The position numbers and the translations under genes were made by a program. A stretch of DNA of 64,000 nt. Origin: CAVVST01 sp963750995 (GTDB lineage Bacteria > Acidobacteriota > Vicinamibacteria > Vicinamibacterales > UBA2999). The stretch lies in the NCBI GenBank assembly GCA_963750995.1, contig CAVVST010000002.1, positions 124,001 to 188,000 of the forward strand, read 5' to 3'. Below the pieces are notes generated by a model that saw only the letters and a program-made list of their open reading frames with translations, was not told the origin of the DNA and ran no database searches. This document shows, piece by piece, positions 29,721-38,923 of the stretch; position 1 is the first letter of the stretch; every line of letters begins with the position of its first letter.

Positions 29721-31153
29721 CGAGCCGGCCCAACCCGCAATTCATCGAAATCGATCACCCCATCGACGTCGGCGACCGACGGGCACGCGCGATCCCATAG
29801 CTCACCAGAGAGATAGATCGTGGCGTGGTGTCCGGTGTAGTACGACAGCGCTCGCTCCGCCGCCCACTCGTAGACGAAGTCGTGAACGGCAAATGCACCC
29901 CGCGGCGCGGGTTCAACCACCGTCCGCTCGACCTCGCATATCGCGACGCTGCCCCCCTCCGGGATGCGCGCCGCTACAACAGTGGCGGCGTGGGCGGTGA
30001 AATCGGCGCTGTGCAGACGAACCGATACGCTGAACATCAGCGACAACAGCGCGCCGGCCGCGAACAGGCCGCCGACGGTCCCAAGCTGATGGGGACGACG
30101 CCAGCGCACCGAAGCGCCGCCCACACCCGCAGCGGCCGCAAGCGCGAGCCAGGTAGGCGCAAACACCCGGGGGGAACCCTGCTGCGGTATCGCAAAGATG
30201 ACGGGGACATTAAGCAGCAGAATGACCGCTGCGAACGCTGCGACACCGCGGAGCAGGTGTCGACGTCCCACGGGTTGGCTCGCCGCGGTGAGACGAGGCC
30301 CAAGCCGCCATCCGGCGACAACGCCAAAGGCCAGCATCGCCACACTCCAGGGCAACGCCCACCAGACGGCGAGCGGAATCGAGTGCAGCCCGAGGCCCAC
30401 GGCAGGGAACCCGACATAGAACGCCGGATCCGATGCCAGCGACGCGATCCGCTCGTACAGGCTCGCCCGCAGACGGGGATTGTTGCCCGGCCACAAGAGG
30501 AAGCTGGCGATCACGACGGCGGCGACGGTCCCACTCGTCGTCAACGCCCGTCGCCGCTCTCCTGGCGGCGCAACCAGCCACGCCAGCAGCGGCAGCGGCA
30601 GGATGACCTGCTCGACCGACAACGCCGCGCCAAAGTTGGCCACGCCGGCCCACCCATAGCGGCCCCGTCGGTATAAGCGTACGGCGGCGAGCGCGAGAGC
30701 CAGTCCAAGCGGGATGTGAAGCGCGGCGGGCCACAGTCCCGCCTCGGTTCCGAGTGGCTGAAAAAGCCAGAGGGCACCGCCGACGCTGGCCCATACCAGT
30801 GGCGTGCCGAGGTCCCGCAGCACACCACGCACGAGCACGGCAACGAGTAGGGTGAGCAGCATGGGCACGAGAATCGCTACCCCAAACGGGACGGAGGGGC
30901 ACACCGTTGCCGCGAGCAGAATCTCGAGAAAGCGCGCGGGCCGCACCGCGCCCAGTTGCTGCCACGACGCCGCCATGAACCCGCCGAGTCCGATCTCGGT
31001 TGGCGCAATGCAGTTATTGAAATCGTCCGCGAGCAGGGCGCCGCGCCAGATCAGTGGCGTGGCGATGGCGACGAACGCGATGCTGGCGACCCAAAGGACC
31101 GCGCGCCCTAGTTGAACGCTGTCTATGTTTTCCGTAGCGACGACGCCCGCCAT
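29717..31153 (-). CDS. Multi-pass membrane protein of unknown function
   Basis: 478 residues with about eleven hydrophobic helices (VLWVASIAFVAIATPLIW, FGVAILVPMLLTLLVAVLV, LGLALALAAVRLY, VAAVVIASFLLWPG, AVILLLNVPVIFAI, LFAAGALLSLMFSV) and a soluble tail of about 80 residues. The first loop, ALLADDFNNCI, contains the acidic pair found at this place in many GT-C enzymes and in GtrA/GtrII-like transferases. No signature decides the family. It lies between two GT2 genes in a coupled operon, so a lipid-linked sugar transferase or polymerase role is plausible but unproved. Confidence 0.62.
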   Translation of the reverse strand: MAGVVATENIDSVQLGRAVLWVASIAFVAIATPLIWRGALLADDFNNCIAPTEIGLGGFMAASWQQLGAVRPARFLEILLAATVCPSVPFGVAILVPMLLTLLVAVLVRGVLRDLGTPLVWASVGGALWLFQPLGTEAGLWPAALHIPLGLALALAAVRLYRRGRYGWAGVANFGAALSVEQVILPLPLLAWLVAPPGERRRALTTSGTVAAVVIASFLLWPGNNPRLRASLYERIASLASDPAFYVGFPAVGLGLHSIPLAVWWALPWSVAMLAFGVVAGWRLGPRLTAASQPVGRRHLLRGVAAFAAVILLLNVPVIFAIPQQGSPRVFAPTWLALAAAAGVGGASVRWRRPHQLGTVGGLFAAGALLSLMFSVSVRLHSADFTAHAATVVAARIPEGGSVAICEVERTVVEPAPRGAFAVHDFVYEWAAERALSYYTGHHATIYLSGELWDRACPSVADVDGVIDFDELRVGPAR

Positions 31154-31157
31154 GATG

Positions 31158-32126
31158 TCAGTGCCGGTGGGAATTTAAGCCGTCCCCACACGACGAAGTG
31201 GACGGAGCGGCTCGCAGCGCGGCCAACCACACTTCCGCGCTCCGCCCCCAGCCGCTGACGGCGCTCGCGCGGCGATGCCGAGCGATGCCGGGGTGCACAA
31301 GCGCCACAACGCACCGACCGATCGACGCCAGATCCCCCCGTGCGATCGCTCGGCCATAGTGACCGAGCATTTCCAACCGTCGTCCGTCGAGCATGCTGTT
31401 CCACGCGGCCCAGCGAAAATGGCGGGGCCAATCGACCGCGGCGCCGTGCCGCCGCGCGACCACGCCGACTTCGGCGAGCATGAGCCGCCGGTTCCGCGTG
31501 ATGGTAATGCCGCCGTGCACACGACAGCCGACCAGCGGTTTGGCTACGCACGCGGGGACTCCATGACGCGCCAACCTGATCCACAGGTCCCAGTCTCCGA
31601 CGCTAAGTAAGGCCGAATCGAAGCACCCGACCGCGTCAAGAACGCGGCGACGGACGATTACGTTCGATGAGCCCGCCGGCACCGGATTGTAGTGCTCGAT
31701 CGCGGCGACTAGCTCTCGTGGGGGAAGGGGCGGTGCGCCGTCGAGCACGCGAAGCTCGTGATCGATGGCCACCTGACCGGAGTACGCCCATCCGGCACCC
31801 GGTCCCGCCAGTGTCACCTGCGCCTTCAGCTTGTCCGGTGCCCAGACGTCATCGTCATCGCAGAAGGCAACCCAGTCGCTCGACGTGTTCGCTATGCCCG
31901 TATTGCGAGCTGCGCTGACTCCGCGCGGTGTGTCATGGCGAAACAAGCGCACCCGCGGGTCGCCGAGCGCTTCGACCACGCCGCGGACGTCGCGAGGATT
32001 CGCGGACGCGTCATCGACCACCGCCACGGTGAGATCCACGTCCCGTTGCGCCAGCACAGACTGCAACGTGACCGCGAGCAGGTGCGGCCGATTATGCGTA
32101 GGCACGACGACCGCGATCTCAGTCAT
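31158..32126 (-). CDS. GT2 family glycosyltransferase
   Basis: Intact 322-residue member of the eight-copy set: MTEIAVVVPTHNRPHLL, VAVVDDASANPRDV, FCDDDDVWAPDKL, GWAYSGQVAIDHEL, YNPVPAGSSNVIVRR, DWDLWIRLARHGVPACV, LVGCRVHGGIT. Its ATG overlaps the stop of the preceding deacetylase (ATGA at 32126-32123), and the membrane protein gene follows after four bases. The tail WGRSAEVWLAALRA is the shared family end. Confidence 0.9.
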   Translation of the reverse strand: MTEIAVVVPTHNRPHLLAVTLQSVLAQRDVDLTVAVVDDASANPRDVRGVVEALGDPRVRLFRHDTPRGVSAARNTGIANTSSDWVAFCDDDDVWAPDKLKAQVTLAGPGAGWAYSGQVAIDHELRVLDGAPPLPPRELVAAIEHYNPVPAGSSNVIVRRRVLDAVGCFDSALLSVGDWDLWIRLARHGVPACVAKPLVGCRVHGGITITRNRRLMLAEVGVVARRHGAAVDWPRHFRWAAWNSMLDGRRLEMLGHYGRAIARGDLASIGRCVVALVHPGIARHRRASAVSGWGRSAEVWLAALRAAPSTSSCGDGLNSHRH

Positions 32127-33088
32127 GACATCTCAGGGCGCGGCGGTGCGGAGCGGTGGAGACGAACGGCAAGCCTCGCCAGCAGGTCATCCACGTCGAT
32201 CGGCCCAGGCTCCCAGCGTCCCAAGCGGTACCGATCGTCGCCAGGCCGGACCGGCTGCGGCGCTCCGGTGAAGGCGGCATGGAATCCCGCGCGCCGGACA
32301 GCGGCAGCCGCCCGGATGTCTGCCTTCCCGTGCGGGTAGGCGAAGTAGCGCACTGAAGCGCCGGCAGCCGTCGCCAAGTCTCGACGGCCTTGGGACACAG
32401 CGTGCTCGAGCGCTGGATCGTCGAGGTCGGGCAGCGGTTCGTGTTCGACAGTGTGGAACCCGATCGTCATCCCAGCGGCGCCCAAGGCTGCAATCGCGTC
32501 GGGTTGGAGAATGCCGGGAGGCGGCAAGTCGTCGGCGACTTCGCGCACACGGCGCCGCAGGCCGGCATTGCGCACGCAGGCCACCAGCAGTCCTGCCGCG
32601 GAGTATTCCGTTAGGTGCAGCATCGCCGCCGCGCGCCGCTCACCATAGCTGATAAGTAGCGCCTCGAGATGCTGGAACCAATAGGCGCCGAGCCCGCGGA
32701 GGGCGCGCCCTGAAAGAAAGAAAGCCGCCGGCACACCCAGCTCACGCAGCACGGGAAGTGCGTGCTCGGCGTGGCTCGGCAGGTCGTCATCGAAGGTGAC
32801 CGCGACCGCGGGCCGCCGGGGGTGACCGGTCGATTGCCCCGCATCACGCGCGAGGATTCGATCAATGGCGACGAATTCAACGACGTCGCCGAGTGCCTGA
32901 AGCTGTGCTCGGAACAGCTTCAACGGCACGGACGGCACAACTTCGCAGCCACGCGGCGCGGCTCCACCGATTCGATGGTAAACGAGCACGAGACGATGTC
33001 CGCGGACACACGCAATTGCCCGCGCAGCGCGGTTGACAGCAGACGACCGGAGCAGTGTGGTGGCAATATGCCGCGCCCACCCCGTCAC
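32123..33088 (-). CDS. Polysaccharide deacetylase
   Basis: 321-residue deacetylase of the NodB type. HRLVLVYHRIGG opens the fold. VAVTFDDDLPSHAEHAL is motif 1 with the catalytic Asp pair, MTIGFHTVEHEPLPDL gives the His-x3-His zinc site, and VRYFAYPHGKADIRA is motif 3. The TFDDDLPSH variant is typical of deacetylases in glycan clusters. No signal peptide is evident (MTGWARHIATTLL is only mildly hydrophobic). It is sandwiched by four-base overlaps between two GT2 genes, implying deacetylation during assembly of the repeat unit. Confidence 0.88.
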   Translation of the reverse strand: MTGWARHIATTLLRSSAVNRAARAIACVRGHRLVLVYHRIGGAAPRGCEVVPSVPLKLFRAQLQALGDVVEFVAIDRILARDAGQSTGHPRRPAVAVTFDDDLPSHAEHALPVLRELGVPAAFFLSGRALRGLGAYWFQHLEALLISYGERRAAAMLHLTEYSAAGLLVACVRNAGLRRRVREVADDLPPPGILQPDAIAALGAAGMTIGFHTVEHEPLPDLDDPALEHAVSQGRRDLATAAGASVRYFAYPHGKADIRAAAAVRRAGFHAAFTGAPQPVRPGDDRYRLGRWEPGPIDVDDLLARLAVRLHRSAPPRPEMS

Positions 33089-34032
33089 GAGTTGCTCTGC
33101 TCCTCGTTCTTCGCGAACGCGCCGAGCCAGCCTTCGGCCTGCGCAATCCAGTCGGCGTCCCGGCCCGCGAAGCGGAACAACTGGTTACTGCCCACGGCGG
33201 GGTGAATGGCGGCGACGGCAGCACGGCCAAGCGAACGCAGGTCGCCGCCGGCGACCGCACGTGCGTAGTGCCCGAGCGCGAGCAGGCGCCGTCCGTCGCG
33301 GAGCGCCGCCCAGGCAGCCCGGCGATGCATCGCCGTCAGGTCGACGGGGATGGCATACCGTTCGGCCAGCCAGCGCGCCTCCTCGACCATTCCCTCCGGG
33401 TCGGTCACGATGTTTCCACCGTGGAACCGGTAGGCCACCAACGGCTCGCGTACCCACGCCGGAGAGCCGGTCCGTGCGATACGGATCCATAGGTCCCAGT
33501 CTTCGGTGCGACGGAGTCCGGGATCGAAACCGCCGACAGCCGCCAGCAATCTGGAGCGCACCAGCACGTTTGAACCACCTGACGCCAGCGGGTTCCAGCG
33601 GGGCATCAAGGCAACGACGGCCTCAGGGTCGGGTGGCGGACCGCCGCTCAGGACCCGGAGACGTTCGTCTACGTTGACTTCACCAGCGTACGCCCAGTCG
33701 GCGCCAGCCCGCTCGACGGCCTTCAGTTGACGGATGAGCTTGTGAGGCGACCAGAGGTCGTCATCATCGCAGAAGGCAATCCATTCACCTCGGGCCGCGG
33801 CGATACCCCGATTGCGTGCAGCGCTGACGCCGGCAGGCTGCTGATGGCGAATCACCACGACGCGGGGATCGGCGGCGGCCGCGATCGCCCCAGTGTCGTC
33901 GGTTGATCCATCGTCGACGACGAGCACCTCGAGATCGGTGATTTGCTGGGCGAGAATCGCCCGCAACGTACGCTTCAGCAGCGCCGCGCGGTTGTAGCTG
34001 GGAACCACAACCGAGACGAGAGGCATCACCAT
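33085..34032 (-). CDS. GT2 family glycosyltransferase
   Basis: Intact 315-residue member of the eight-copy set and first gene of a five-gene operon. LVSVVVPSYNRAALL, VLVVDDGSTDDTGAI, FCDDDDLWSPHKL, GADWAYAGEVNVDE, WNPLASGGSNVLVR, DWDLWIRIARTGSPAWV, LVAYRFHGGN. It ends with DWIAQAEGWLGAFA, the common tail. Two in-frame ATGs (34032 and 34026) are possible starts. The divergent promoter region with the ChbG-type gene is about 200 bases. Confidence 0.9.
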   Translation of the reverse strand: MVMPLVSVVVPSYNRAALLKRTLRAILAQQITDLEVLVVDDGSTDDTGAIAAAADPRVVVIRHQQPAGVSAARNRGIAAARGEWIAFCDDDDLWSPHKLIRQLKAVERAGADWAYAGEVNVDERLRVLSGGPPPDPEAVVALMPRWNPLASGGSNVLVRSRLLAAVGGFDPGLRRTEDWDLWIRIARTGSPAWVREPLVAYRFHGGNIVTDPEGMVEEARWLAERYAIPVDLTAMHRRAAWAALRDGRRLLALGHYARAVAGGDLRSLGRAAVAAIHPAVGSNQLFRFAGRDADWIAQAEGWLGAFAKNEEQSNS

Positions 34033-34233
34033 CTCTGTCGGCGCATCAATCTGGCTGTTGTTGACAAGCGGGTGTTGTCACACCGTGGTTCGTAACTGAC
34101 CCGTAATGATAGTTCCGCCCCCAGTTCCAGAGGCGGGACTTGGCCTCACAGATGAGCTGGCCACCTGAAAATGTCCGCCCGGCCACGGTCAGGGTTGAGG
34201 TTTGCCTCGAAGGCGGGTACCTTGCGGATCCAC

Positions 34234-35211
34234 GTGTCGTTTCCTGTCGCTCCGTCGCCTGGGTCGGACAATACCTCCTGGCTCGTTCCAGTGTGTCACG
34301 CTGATGACTGCGGTCTCTCTGAAGGAACCACTGACAGTATCGTCGCGTGCTACGACCGCGGATGGCTGCGCCGCACCAGTGTGATCGTGAACGGCGCGGG
34401 CTGGAATCGTGCCGTCGGGGCGTTGCGCAGCCGACCGGGGCTTTCGGTGGCGCTGCACGTGAATCTGTTCGAGGGCAGGCCGCTCTCACACCCTGCGGAG
34501 GTGAATCTTCTGGTAGACGACCGCGGGCGATTCTGTCGGAGTTTCGCCGGCCTGTGGGCGAAGGGACTTGGCGGTGCGGGTTCGGCCGGCCTTCGCGCGC
34601 AGGTTCGCCTGGAGGTGCGACGACAGATCGAGACGTTTCTGGACGCCTTTGGCGATCGTCAACAGCTGTCGGTCGACGGCCACGTTCACTACCATCTTCT
34701 TCCTGTCGTCTTGCAGGAATTGATGGCGCTGCGCACCGAGTATCCGATCGACGCGATTCGACTACCGCGCGAAAGCCTGTATTGGCCGCTCACGCGCGGG
34801 GCACCCAGGCCGGCGATGGTGAACGTGGCGAAGAATGTTGTTCTGCGCGCGCTCTGCAGCCGGGCCGCACCTGCGCTCGAGGCGGGAGCCGTGAAAACCA
34901 CCGGCGCGTTCGTCGGGGTGCTTGGAACAGGGGCGATGACCCTCGCGCACGTGCGGGCAGCCCTCGATCACCTTCGTCAGGCAGGGATGCGCGGAACCGT
35001 CGAGATCCTGTTCCACCCCGGGCGCGCCCGTCCAGACGAGGCGTCGCTCTGGGCTGATCGACCCAAGCTGCAACGGTTCTATCTGTCGCCCAATCGTGAC
35101 CGTGAAGCGGAGCTCCTGCGCAGCCCGGCGCTTGGCCGTCTGCTACGCGATCACGGCGCGCTTATCGATGGCACTCATGGATCGCCGGCAGCGGCGGAGG
35201 TCGCACGATGA
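34234..35211 (+). CDS. ChbG/HpnK (YdjC) family carbohydrate deacetylase
   Basis: Metal-dependent deacetylase of the YdjC type. VPVCHADDCGLSEGTT has the metal-binding Asp pair, VALHVNLFEGRPL and SVDGHVHYHLLPVVL supply histidine ligands, and VEILFHPGRARPDE is the C-terminal motif. Known members remove acetyl from diacetylchitobiose or from hopanoid N-acetylglucosamine. Here it probably deacetylates a cluster sugar. GTG 34234 is used as start because the upstream open frame lacks family similarity. The stop overlaps the ATG of the carbamoyltransferase (ATGA at 35208-35211), so they are co-translated. Confidence 0.85.
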   Translation: MSFPVAPSPGSDNTSWLVPVCHADDCGLSEGTTDSIVACYDRGWLRRTSVIVNGAGWNRAVGALRSRPGLSVALHVNLFEGRPLSHPAEVNLLVDDRGRFCRSFAGLWAKGLGGAGSAGLRAQVRLEVRRQIETFLDAFGDRQQLSVDGHVHYHLLPVVLQELMALRTEYPIDAIRLPRESLYWPLTRGAPRPAMVNVAKNVVLRALCSRAAPALEAGAVKTTGAFVGVLGTGAMTLAHVRAALDHLRQAGMRGTVEILFHPGRARPDEASLWADRPKLQRFYLSPNRDREAELLRSPALGRLLRDHGALIDGTHGSPAAAEVAR

Positions 35212-37043
35212 ACGTGCTTGGAGTATTCGGCGCGACCGACGTGGTGCATCCCTCCGCCTGCGTGTTGCGCGGCGGGCGGGTGATGGCGTTCGCCGAGGAG
35301 GAGCGCTTCGCACGGGTGAAGCAGGCGTGCGGCCTGTTTCCCGCGCAGGCGATGGCGTGGTGCGTCCGTGAAGCCGGACTCTCGCTCGCTGACATCGACG
35401 CGCTGGCGTTCGGATGGGACGCCAATGTGAACTGGCTGCAAATGCCGCTGTCGATGGCTCGGTCGTTCTTCGGCAGTCGCCTGTCAGGCGTGGGTCGGGG
35501 GACGCCGCCGGCCGCCCCACCCGGGCGGCCCGGAATGGGATCGGCGGCGCTGTCGGGGATTCAAACGCTTTTACACCTGCACCCCTGGACCCTGAGGGAG
35601 CGGCTGATTCTCGCGTTACGCGACGGCGGATTTGTCCGGGATCCGATCCCACCACTCCACTTCTTCAAACATCACTTGTGTCACGCCGCCACCGCCTTCT
35701 ACTGTTCCGGATTCGACGAGGCCGCCGTGCTGATATTCGACGGGCACGGCGAAGAACGAACAGTGTCGATCTACCATGGCCGCGACCGTTCCCTGCGGGA
35801 GGTCCGCCACGTCGGATTGCCTCACTCGCTCGGCTGGTTCTACGCCGCGACCACCGAGTACCTCGGCTGGGATGCGAATGAGGGCGAGGTCAAGATGATG
35901 GGGCTGGCGCCGTACGGGCGCCCCGACCCGGCGTTGCGCCTGTTCGCAGAAGAGTTCCTCCAGCTCACGGCAGATGGCGTGCGGATCGACCCGGACTGCA
36001 TTTTCTACGGCCGTCGCAGCTACGGCAGGTTCTTCGGCGACAAGATTGCCGACCGCCTCGGGCCGCCGCGCGCTCCCAACGAGGAGATCACGCAACGGCA
36101 TCGTGACATCGCCTTCGCCGTGCAGCAACGGCTCGAAGAGGCCGCACTGCACCTGGCTCGCATCGCCATCCGCGAGACCGGCAGTCGTAATCTATGCGTC
36201 GCCGGCGGCGTCGCACTGAACTGCAAGATGACCGGGGCACTGCACCGGGCCCACCTCGCGGAGCGGTTGTTCGTGCAACCACTCTCCTACGATGCGGGCG
36301 CGGCTCTGGGCGCGGCGATGCTGGCGGCCCAGGAAGGCGGAGACGACTGCCGCTTCACTATGGAACACGTTCAGTACGGCCCGGAATACGACGACGCCGC
36401 AATCGAGGCGGTGCTGCGGCGTAACGGTTTGAGCTATCAGCGAAGCGACGATATCGCCGAAGCGGCGGCCGCCCTGGTTGCTGAGGGCAAGGTGGTCGGC
36501 TGGTTCCAGGGCCGGATGGAAGCCGGCCCGCGCGCGCTTGGGGGGCGGTCGATCCTCGCCGATCCACGTCGTGCCGCGATGAGCGACACCGTCAACGACA
36601 AGGTGAAGTTCCGCGAACGGTGGCGGCCGTTTGCGCTGTCAATCCTCGCCGAGCAGGCAGCCGACTATCTGGTCGATCCGGTCGATGCGCCGTTCATGGT
36701 GATGGCGTTCGAGGTCCGCCCCGAAAGGCGGGCGGAGATCGCTGCCGCTCTGCATGGTTCTGATCACACCACACGTCCACAGACCGTGCGGCGGGACGTG
36801 AATCCGCGATTCTGGGATCTGATCGAGGCGTTCCGACGGCGCACTGGCGTGCCAGGCGTGCTCAACACGTCGTTCAACGTCAAAGGTGAGCCGATTGTGT
36901 GCAGCCCCACCGACGCAGTTCGTTGCTTCTATGGCACCGGGATGGACGCGCTGGCTATTGGCAACTTCCTCCTGGAGAAGCCGGGGGTCGGCGGTGTTGA
37001 CCGCGAACTCCTCGCCGTGCCCGATCGCTATCATCAACATTGA
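35208..37043 (+). CDS. Carbamoyltransferase (NodU/CmcH/TobZ family)
   Basis: 611-residue O-carbamoyltransferase adding carbamoyl groups from carbamoyl phosphate to a sugar hydroxyl. The N-terminal Kae1-like domain begins MNVLGVFGATDVVHPSACVL, with FFKHHLCHAATAFYCSGF supplying the iron-binding histidines and VLIFDGHGEERTVS the ATP-site strand. NLCVAGGVALNCKMTGAL and LSYDAGAALGAAM follow. The C-terminal domain has GWFQGRMEAGPRALGGRSIL, VKFRERWRPFALSIL and GVLNTSFNVKGEPIV. Full family length, with no frame problem. It overlaps the deacetylase before it and the methyltransferase after it (TTGA at 37040-37043), suggesting a three-enzyme sugar-modifying unit. Confidence 0.93.
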   Translation: MNVLGVFGATDVVHPSACVLRGGRVMAFAEEERFARVKQACGLFPAQAMAWCVREAGLSLADIDALAFGWDANVNWLQMPLSMARSFFGSRLSGVGRGTPPAAPPGRPGMGSAALSGIQTLLHLHPWTLRERLILALRDGGFVRDPIPPLHFFKHHLCHAATAFYCSGFDEAAVLIFDGHGEERTVSIYHGRDRSLREVRHVGLPHSLGWFYAATTEYLGWDANEGEVKMMGLAPYGRPDPALRLFAEEFLQLTADGVRIDPDCIFYGRRSYGRFFGDKIADRLGPPRAPNEEITQRHRDIAFAVQQRLEEAALHLARIAIRETGSRNLCVAGGVALNCKMTGALHRAHLAERLFVQPLSYDAGAALGAAMLAAQEGGDDCRFTMEHVQYGPEYDDAAIEAVLRRNGLSYQRSDDIAEAAAALVAEGKVVGWFQGRMEAGPRALGGRSILADPRRAAMSDTVNDKVKFRERWRPFALSILAEQAADYLVDPVDAPFMVMAFEVRPERRAEIAAALHGSDHTTRPQTVRRDVNPRFWDLIEAFRRRTGVPGVLNTSFNVKGEPIVCSPTDAVRCFYGTGMDALAIGNFLLEKPGVGGVDRELLAVPDRYHQH

Positions 37044-37984
37044 GACGACCAGCAGTGCCAGTTCTCGCGAGCCGCCCCCCGGACACGGCCGTGCCACACT
37101 CCTGCCCGGGGTGTGGCGGCGACCACTTCACCGAACGTCGCATCGCCGATTTCTTGTGCACGCGTACGTGCCGTTCGTGCGGCCTGATTCTCGGTTCCAC
37201 GTCGCGGCACAAGCCGAAGCTGGGCCAGTATGCGAATGTGGATCTGCGGGCGTACCAAGGGTCGGTCGGCGTCCTCCGGCACGAGCAGTCTGCCGACATT
37301 CTCGGGTTTCTGCGGCCGCACGTCCCGCGCGGCGCCCGTGTGCTCGACGTCGGGTGCGGCTTTGGGCCGTTTTTGCTGCGCGCACGAGACGCCGGGTACG
37401 CCGTCGCCGGGATCGAACCCGACGCGCACGCGTCCGCGGGCGCGTGCCGGCTGCTCGGTGAAGGCACGGTGAAACAGGGAACGCTGCTGCAGGTGCGCCC
37501 TCCGGCCCGCTCAGCCGACGTCGTCGCCACTCTCGACGTCCTCGAGCACGTTCCGCTCGAGGAGCATGCGGCGTTCGCACGAACCGTCGCGAACGTGCTG
37601 ACGCCCGGTGGTATCTGGGCGATTAAGGTGCCAAGCAGCGAAGGCTTGTACTACCGGCTCTCCGCCATGCTGGCCAGCACGGTGCCCCACATTGGCGCCA
37701 CCTACCTGCGACGGCTCTGGCAGGCCGAGTACGAGTTCCCCCACACCGTGTACTTCGACCTGCGGTCGCTGCGGAGCTGGCTCCGCCGTCACGGGTTCGC
37801 CGTGGTCGCGCACCGCCACCTGCCCGAGGTGCCGGTGCGCAGGATCATCGATCGCCTGACGCACGACGGCGACATCGGCCGGCTCCAGGCGTACGCAATG
37901 GTTCCATCCGTGTGCGTCATCAACGCCATCGAATGGATCCGGCGGCGCTCGGATGCACTCGTGGTGCTGGCCAAGCCCCTATGA
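37040..37984 (+). CDS. SAM-dependent methyltransferase with N-terminal zinc-ribbon-like motif
   Basis: 314 residues. An N-terminal four-cysteine motif, SCPGCGGDHF and CTRTCRSCGL, resembles the zinc-binding part of sugar C-methyltransferases and related proteins. The SAM motif I is VLDVGCGFGPFLLRARDAG, followed by AGIEPDAHAS and ATLDVLEHVPLEEHAAF. A post-motif GGIWAIKVPSSEGLYYRL and a basic C-terminus complete it. The TTG at 37040 overlaps the carbamoyltransferase stop; GTG 37055 is an alternative start. Its target is probably a sugar in the same modified unit as the carbamoylation. Confidence 0.87.
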   Translation: MRRPAVPVLASRPPDTAVPHSCPGCGGDHFTERRIADFLCTRTCRSCGLILGSTSRHKPKLGQYANVDLRAYQGSVGVLRHEQSADILGFLRPHVPRGARVLDVGCGFGPFLLRARDAGYAVAGIEPDAHASAGACRLLGEGTVKQGTLLQVRPPARSADVVATLDVLEHVPLEEHAAFARTVANVLTPGGIWAIKVPSSEGLYYRLSAMLASTVPHIGATYLRRLWQAEYEFPHTVYFDLRSLRSWLRRHGFAVVAHRHLPEVPVRRIIDRLTHDGDIGRLQAYAMVPSVCVINAIEWIRRRSDALVVLAKPL

Positions 37985-38006
37985 GTGATGACAGGTATGC
38001 CGGCTC

Positions 38007-38909
38007 GTGCCCGCACGCATAGCCATGCTGAATGAGGACCTGGTGCCCGCCGAATCCGACTCTCCGCTGATGCGGCGCGCCGCCACGCATCTGTCGGTGG
38101 TGGTGGGCTGCTACAACGCCGCACGACACCTGGAAAAGAGGCTGCTCGAGCTGGTCGCGTTTCTCGATGGAATCAGTCGCGACTACGAAGTATTGATCGT
38201 CGACGACGGAAGCCTGGACGAGTCGCTCCCGATTCTGCGACGGCTGGAAGCGACCATGCCGTCGATCAGCGTGCTGCGGAATCCGCGGAACATGGGGAAG
38301 GGATACTCAATTCGAAACGGCGTTCTGAACTCGAGAGGCAAATACATCATCTTCACCGACATCGACATGGCGTACTCGAAGAGTAACCTGCTCTCGGTGC
38401 TGGAGAAGCTGGAAAGCGGACACCCGCTGGTGGTCGGCAATCGCCGCCTGCCTGAATCGGTGTACGTGGTGAAGAATGCGCTGATCCGGTACGTTTACCG
38501 ACGCCATCGCGGTGGCAGCGCGTTCAACACGCTCGTTCGCCTGGTGTTCGGGCTGACCACACGGGACACGCAAAGCGGCCTCAAGGGCTTCTCGAGAAAC
38601 GCGGCCGCCGGAATATTTCAGCAGGTATACACCGACGGATTCCTCTTCGACATCGAGATCTTCATCCGCACCCGCACTCTGGGGATACCGGTCACAGAAG
38701 TGCCGGTGCAGCTCACGTATGAGGACGACATCACCACCGTCCAGCAGTTTCGCTACCTGTTTTCCGTCGTTCCGGAGCTCATTCACATCAAGATGCTGGA
38801 GATGCGCGGCGCCTACGGCCCCCGGGGCCCGCAGCGCCCGACGCACGAGCACCGCCTGTCCGAGGTGGACAAGACAGCCGCACCGGCCGGAAATGCGAGA
38901 AAGCCCTGA
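38007..38909 (+). CDS. Dolichyl/undecaprenyl-phosphate glucosyl- or mannosyltransferase-like GT2
   Basis: 300-residue GT-A enzyme of the DPM1/Alg5 type: LSVVVGCYNAARHLEKRL, YEVLIVDDGSLDESLPIL, NMGKGYSIRNGVLNSRG, and KYIIFTDIDMAYSKSN, where DID is the metal site. DTQSGLKGFSRNAA and DGFLFDIEIFIRTRTLG are diagnostic of polyprenyl-phosphate sugar synthases. There are no membrane helices. It would make the lipid-linked sugar donor used by the GT-C membrane proteins encoded immediately downstream. GTG 38007 is used as start; ATG 38025 is possible. Confidence 0.88.
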   Translation: MPARIAMLNEDLVPAESDSPLMRRAATHLSVVVGCYNAARHLEKRLLELVAFLDGISRDYEVLIVDDGSLDESLPILRRLEATMPSISVLRNPRNMGKGYSIRNGVLNSRGKYIIFTDIDMAYSKSNLLSVLEKLESGHPLVVGNRRLPESVYVVKNALIRYVYRRHRGGSAFNTLVRLVFGLTTRDTQSGLKGFSRNAAAGIFQQVYTDGFLFDIEIFIRTRTLGIPVTEVPVQLTYEDDITTVQQFRYLFSVVPELIHIKMLEMRGAYGPRGPQRPTHEHRLSEVDKTAAPAGNARKP

Positions 38910-38923
38910 CCGGGATTCCAGGC

